NCBI GenBank assembly: GCA_013139345.1
Contig: WTAY01000206.1
Coordinates: 1 to 15,766 of the forward strand
Source: Methylophaga sp.
GTDB taxonomy: Bacteria; Pseudomonadota; Gammaproteobacteria; Nitrosococcales; Methylophagaceae
Length of the DNA stretch: 15,766 nucleotides
Direction: 5' to 3'
Below the pieces are notes generated by a model. It saw only the letters and a list, made by a program, of their open reading frames with translations, had not been told where the DNA came from and made no database searches. Both the position numbers and the translations under genes were made by a program. The first letter of the stretch is position 1. Each line of letters starts with the position of its first letter. This document shows, one piece after another, positions 13,240 to 15,766 of this stretch.

Positions 13240-13284
13240 GATAAGAAAAAACAGCGTTTAAATAACAAGAATAAAGGGGCTAGG

Positions 13285-14250
13285 ATGGATATTTACAATA
13301 GATCTCAAGTAAAACAAGCACAAGGAAAGATTGATAAGAGTGATCCTCGCTATCCTTTATATGAAGAACTGTTAAAAACACCGCCACATAAAGACCTCGC
13401 ACCAGTGACAAGTGAACTTTTGCTGAAGCTGGAAAAATTGAAAGCAAAATATCCTAATTTTGAACAGGTGACAGAAGAGATTATCTGCTCACTTTTATTG
13501 GCTTTTATTGGCATCAGCAAAGTGCTTAAAACACCACCGATCTTGTTACATGGCCCTGCTGGAATTGGTAAGACACGTTACCTTAATGATGTGGCTGCTT
13601 GTTTTAATGTGGGCAGTGTTAAACAAATTGATATGGCATCTGCATCAGGTGGTTTCATTATTGGTGGTCACAGCACTCAATGGAAGGATGGTCGTCAGGG
13701 AATGGTGACAAAACACTTACAGGAAAGTCACTATGGCAACCCTATTCTAGTGTTAGATGAGATCGATAAAGTGGCTGATAATGGTCATAACCCCTCTGGG
13801 TCGCTATATAACCTTCTCGAACGCCATACCGCTGAAAAGTTTATCGACGAGGCATTAGAGCTACCAATGAATTGTGCTCATATCATTTGGTTTGCCACAG
13901 CTAACTCTTTGGATAAAATCCCTAATCCGATTAAATCTCGGTTTGAGATTTACCATGTTGAACTGCCCAATGAGCAGCAAATGAAAGGCGTCGTTAATTC
14001 TATTTATAGTGAATTGTTGGCTAATAATGACTGGGGAGGGGCATTTAATGTGTCATTAGCATCAGCGGTGATTAATGAGCTGAAATCTTACTCGCCTCGC
14101 GAGATCCACCGAGCATTGTGGAAAGCCTGTGCCAGAGCGGTACAACGAGGTAAATACTTTATCGGCAAACGAGAGCAATTGATTGATTTAATGCCAATGG
14201 ATTTTGAGAAGAATCAAGAAAAGTCTAAAAAGGCGATTGGTTTTTATTAG
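13285..14250 (+). CDS. Stand-alone Lon-like AAA+ ATPase
   Basis: A 321-aa cytoplasmic AAA+ protein whose core resembles the ATPase module of Lon but which has neither the Lon N-terminal domain nor the Ser/Lys protease domain. Seen are Walker A GPAGIGKT (90-97), a Lon-like pore-region stretch ASGGFIIGGHSTQWKDGRQG, Walker B ILVLDEID (154-161), sensor 1 FATANS (203-208), an arginine finger in KSRFE (R219) and sensor 2 SPRE (R272). The C-terminus is AIGFY. It presumably remodels or unfolds a protein partner. ATG 13285 is chosen because AAGGGG lies 7 nt upstream; the longer ATG 13225 falls inside a MITE. It lies 370 bp after clpP on the same strand and is the intact paralogue of the decayed gene at 10084. 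A partnership with ClpP is a hypothesis, not shown. Confidence 0.86.
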   Translation: MDIYNRSQVKQAQGKIDKSDPRYPLYEELLKTPPHKDLAPVTSELLLKLEKLKAKYPNFEQVTEEIICSLLLAFIGISKVLKTPPILLHGPAGIGKTRYLNDVAACFNVGSVKQIDMASASGGFIIGGHSTQWKDGRQGMVTKHLQESHYGNPILVLDEIDKVADNGHNPSGSLYNLLERHTAEKFIDEALELPMNCAHIIWFATANSLDKIPNPIKSRFEIYHVELPNEQQMKGVVNSIYSELLANNDWGGAFNVSLASAVINELKSYSPREIHRALWKACARAVQRGKYFIGKREQLIDLMPMDFEKNQEKSKKAIGFY

Positions 14251-14253
14251 GTT

Positions 14254-14423
14254 TATAGGCCCGTAATCAATGAATATGTAGATAAATGTTGTGTTTTTTG
14301 TGTCTTTTGACAGGGAGTATCAACACGTGTCTTAATTTTATCTCCTCACCCCAGCCCTCTCCAACAGGAGAGGGGGCTAAAAGCCTAGCTCCTTCTCCCT
14401 TGAGGGAGAAGGTTGGGATGAGG
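14254..14423. mobile_element. Family-2 MITE-like element, copy e (inverted)
   Basis: A terminus TATAGGCCCGTAATCAATGA (from 14254) leads into GTGTTTTTTGTGTCTTTTGA, which has a counterpart in copy d. The inverted double-hairpin core follows (14344-14423: CCTCACCCC ... GGGATGAGG). It starts 4 bp after the ATPase stop. The right terminus was not found. The remaining ~95 bp before the next gene show only a ribosome-binding site. Confidence 0.7.
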
Positions 14424-14519
14424 GGGCAACCTTAATAATGTGAAAATAAGAACAAATGAGAAAAGAACACCATCTCCAGAATACCCGTTTAATTTCTTAC
14501 CTTACTGAGGGCTAGTCCT

Positions 14520-15440
14520 ATGACTGAACTTCAATTGCAGCAATGTAGACAGTTACCAAATAATGATTATCACTGGTATCTCGATGATAAATCATGGGCG
14601 GATGCTTCTCATTTTCAGGTGCGTAATGATCATCTTAATATGCTTAAGCGCGGTTTATGTTTGCGTTGGGATAACTGGGTGGATTTACTCAAATCTCCTG
14701 ATCGGCTGGAAACGCTCCTTAGACTAGCAACGCCAACAGGCGATTTATTTTTATGTGAAGATGGCCCGTTTAGTTGGCATGACTTGCATGATGAGTTTTG
14801 GGGCATTGGCTCTTACTTCTGGCCTGATCCAACCCCATTTGAATTGCAGATCCGTGAGCGAGTTAAAGCGAATGATGAATTATGGATTAGTCTTGGTTGC
14901 TATGACAATTGTGATGAGCAATCTAGAGATCTATTACTGCAAATCTATGAAGAGATTATTGTTGATGTGCAGCAGCATGAGGAAAAAGATGATAAACGGT
15001 ATTTTAGAGCTATTGACTACCGTTTATTTGATTGTGATGAAGAATGGATTGATGGTTCAGAGGGTAAGATCTGCGAGCTCTATCTAGATACATTAAAGCA
15101 AGCTGTCGGTGTTGATGATTGGGTTAGTTTCTTAAAGCATCCCGATAGGTTGCAACGGATCTTGAGCTCTGGGTCACCACAAAAAAACATCTCCGAATTG
15201 TCGATCTTAGAAGGGGGTGTTTATCAATGGCGAGATTTATTTTCTCCAGCATGGGGAGTCTACAGTATGCTTTGGCCTCATGTAATCGGCAATGAATCGG
15301 AAATGTTATGTAAGGTGAAAATGTTATGTAAAAGCTGGGACTCTGTAGGAGGTGAACTAGCTAAGTATCAAAATTTACAGCAGGGTATTATTGAAAATAT
15401 GAATGAGATTAGCCATCACGCTCGTCGTATTCTTAAGTAA
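14520..15440 (+). CDS. Protein of unknown function with an internally duplicated domain
   Basis: A 306-aa, acidic, Trp-rich soluble protein with no signal peptide or membrane segment. I do not recognise a family. Two halves repeat each other: DNWVDLLKSPDRL (51-63) ... WGIGSYFWP (94-102) and DDWVSFLKHPDRL (199-211) ... WGVYSMLWP (245-253), each preceded by an acidic-Trp stretch (DDKSWADAS at 22; DEEWIDGS at 173) and spanning about 85 residues. The spacing is regular, so it looks like an ancient duplication of one module. GAGGG lies about 8 nt before the ATG. It follows the ATPase on the same strand, separated by a MITE, and precedes another unknown gene by 64 bp, so those two may be co-transcribed. 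Confidence 0.78.
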   Translation: MTELQLQQCRQLPNNDYHWYLDDKSWADASHFQVRNDHLNMLKRGLCLRWDNWVDLLKSPDRLETLLRLATPTGDLFLCEDGPFSWHDLHDEFWGIGSYFWPDPTPFELQIRERVKANDELWISLGCYDNCDEQSRDLLLQIYEEIIVDVQQHEEKDDKRYFRAIDYRLFDCDEEWIDGSEGKICELYLDTLKQAVGVDDWVSFLKHPDRLQRILSSGSPQKNISELSILEGGVYQWRDLFSPAWGVYSMLWPHVIGNESEMLCKVKMLCKSWDSVGGELAKYQNLQQGIIENMNEISHHARRILK

Positions 15441-15504
15441 AGAGGATGTATTTTATTCTCTTTGAAGCACCAATTCATAGTCTCTTTTTCAAGATGGAGC
15501 TTAC

Positions 15505-15766
15505 GTGAAAAGTAGTCAAGAGGAACACAAGCCCCGAGTTCTAACAATCAATTTCACCGATACATTGTCTGCTCATATTGCTTACTGGGAAGAGGGAATA
15601 ACGTGGCAGTTACATTCAAAGCGAGAAGAACATGTTTCAAAATTATTCTCTCCTCAACTTGCACCATTGGATATCCTTGCTCAACGTGAAGACTGTCAGG
15701 ATTGGTATCAATCAATACCTGAACGTATTAGACAGAGCATCAGTAAATATCGTCATATAGATTTTG
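15505..15766 (+). CDS. Unknown protein, 5' part only (continues past window)
   Basis: An open frame of 87 codons runs to the window edge from GTG 15505, with GGAG 6 nt upstream. It begins MKSSQEEHKPRVLTINFTDT and continues with a charged, mixed alpha/beta-looking sequence (AHIAYWEEGITWQLHSKREE). No family is recognised in this fragment. The in-frame ribosome-binding site and 64-bp gap to the duplicated-domain gene suggest an operon with it. Confidence 0.65.
   Translation, partial: MKSSQEEHKPRVLTINFTDTLSAHIAYWEEGITWQLHSKREEHVSKLFSPQLAPLDILAQREDCQDWYQSIPERIRQSISKYRHIDF

Noticed and set aside
13225..13284. Upstream in-frame start extending the AAA+ ATPase by 20 residues
   Set aside because: The extra codons lie in and just after the MITE terminus, are Lys/Asn-rich and have no ribosome-binding site; ATG 13285 has AAGGGG at good spacing.
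4872..14423. CRISPR array made of the repeated palindromes
   Set aside because: The copies are kilobases apart, vary in orientation and length, contain double hairpins and have no regular spacers; no cas genes are present.
9142..15766. Prophage or integrated plasmid
   Set aside because: Exonuclease, ATPase and the GDGW protein recall phage accessory genes, but no integrase, capsid, tail, replication or partition gene and no attachment site is seen.

Overview
The window looks like a chromosomal segment of a low-to-mid GC gammaproteobacterial methylotroph. The strongest clue is at the left edge: a truncated 3-hexulose-6-phosphate synthase (HxlA/HPS), the formaldehyde-fixing enzyme of the ribulose monophosphate (RuMP) cycle. 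Dihydroxyacetone kinase subunits, a Gram-negative porin with a signal peptide, and the general codon style fit a Methylophaga-like marine methylotroph. The genus is an inference from gene content, not a database match.

Left part (1-8336), metabolism and envelope: hxlA (minus strand, strong promoter with a palindrome in its spacer) is divergent from a HAD-IIA phosphatase and dhaK, which form a tight plus-strand pair. dhaL lies convergent to dhaK on the minus strand, so the two subunits of dihydroxyacetone kinase are not co-transcribed. A 357-aa porin (minus) with a clear terminator and a tandem 11-bp repeat upstream follows. Then comes a 1076-aa membrane sensor with MASE1, CHASE, PAS, GGDEF and EAL domains, whose cyclic-di-GMP synthesis and degradation motifs both look intact.

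Right part (8337-15766), accessory region, all genes on the plus strand: a calcineurin-like metallophosphoesterase; a decayed AAA+ ATPase gene that has lost its whole nucleotide-binding core; a small cysteine-rich GDGW protein coupled to a DEDDh exonuclease; a ClpP peptidase away from tig/clpX; an intact stand-alone Lon-like AAA+ ATPase ending in IGFY (the paralogue of the decayed one); a protein of two repeated halves; and the start of an unknown gene. No integrase, transposase, phage structural gene, tRNA, rRNA or CRISPR array was found.

The gene-free stretches are mostly filled by two families of small palindromic repeats. Family 1 is about 149 bp (three complete copies and one decayed copy), with imperfect terminal inverted repeats beginning TATACCC and two hairpins inside. 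Family 2 has a core of about 74-80 bp made of two hairpins nested in a larger inverted repeat. At least one family-2 copy is bounded by the same kind of termini, so both look like MITEs of one lineage. Two near-identical terminators (stem AAACCCCGAC/GTCGGGGTTT) precede the metallophosphoesterase and the decayed ATPase. Two copies of an 11-bp-periodic TTCAG box sit just upstream of -10-like hexamers.

The most interesting leads are the ClpP plus Lon-like ATPase neighbourhood with its two IGF-ending ATPase copies, the precise loss of the AAA+ core in one copy, the shared-end MITE families, and the split convergent dhaK/dhaL arrangement.
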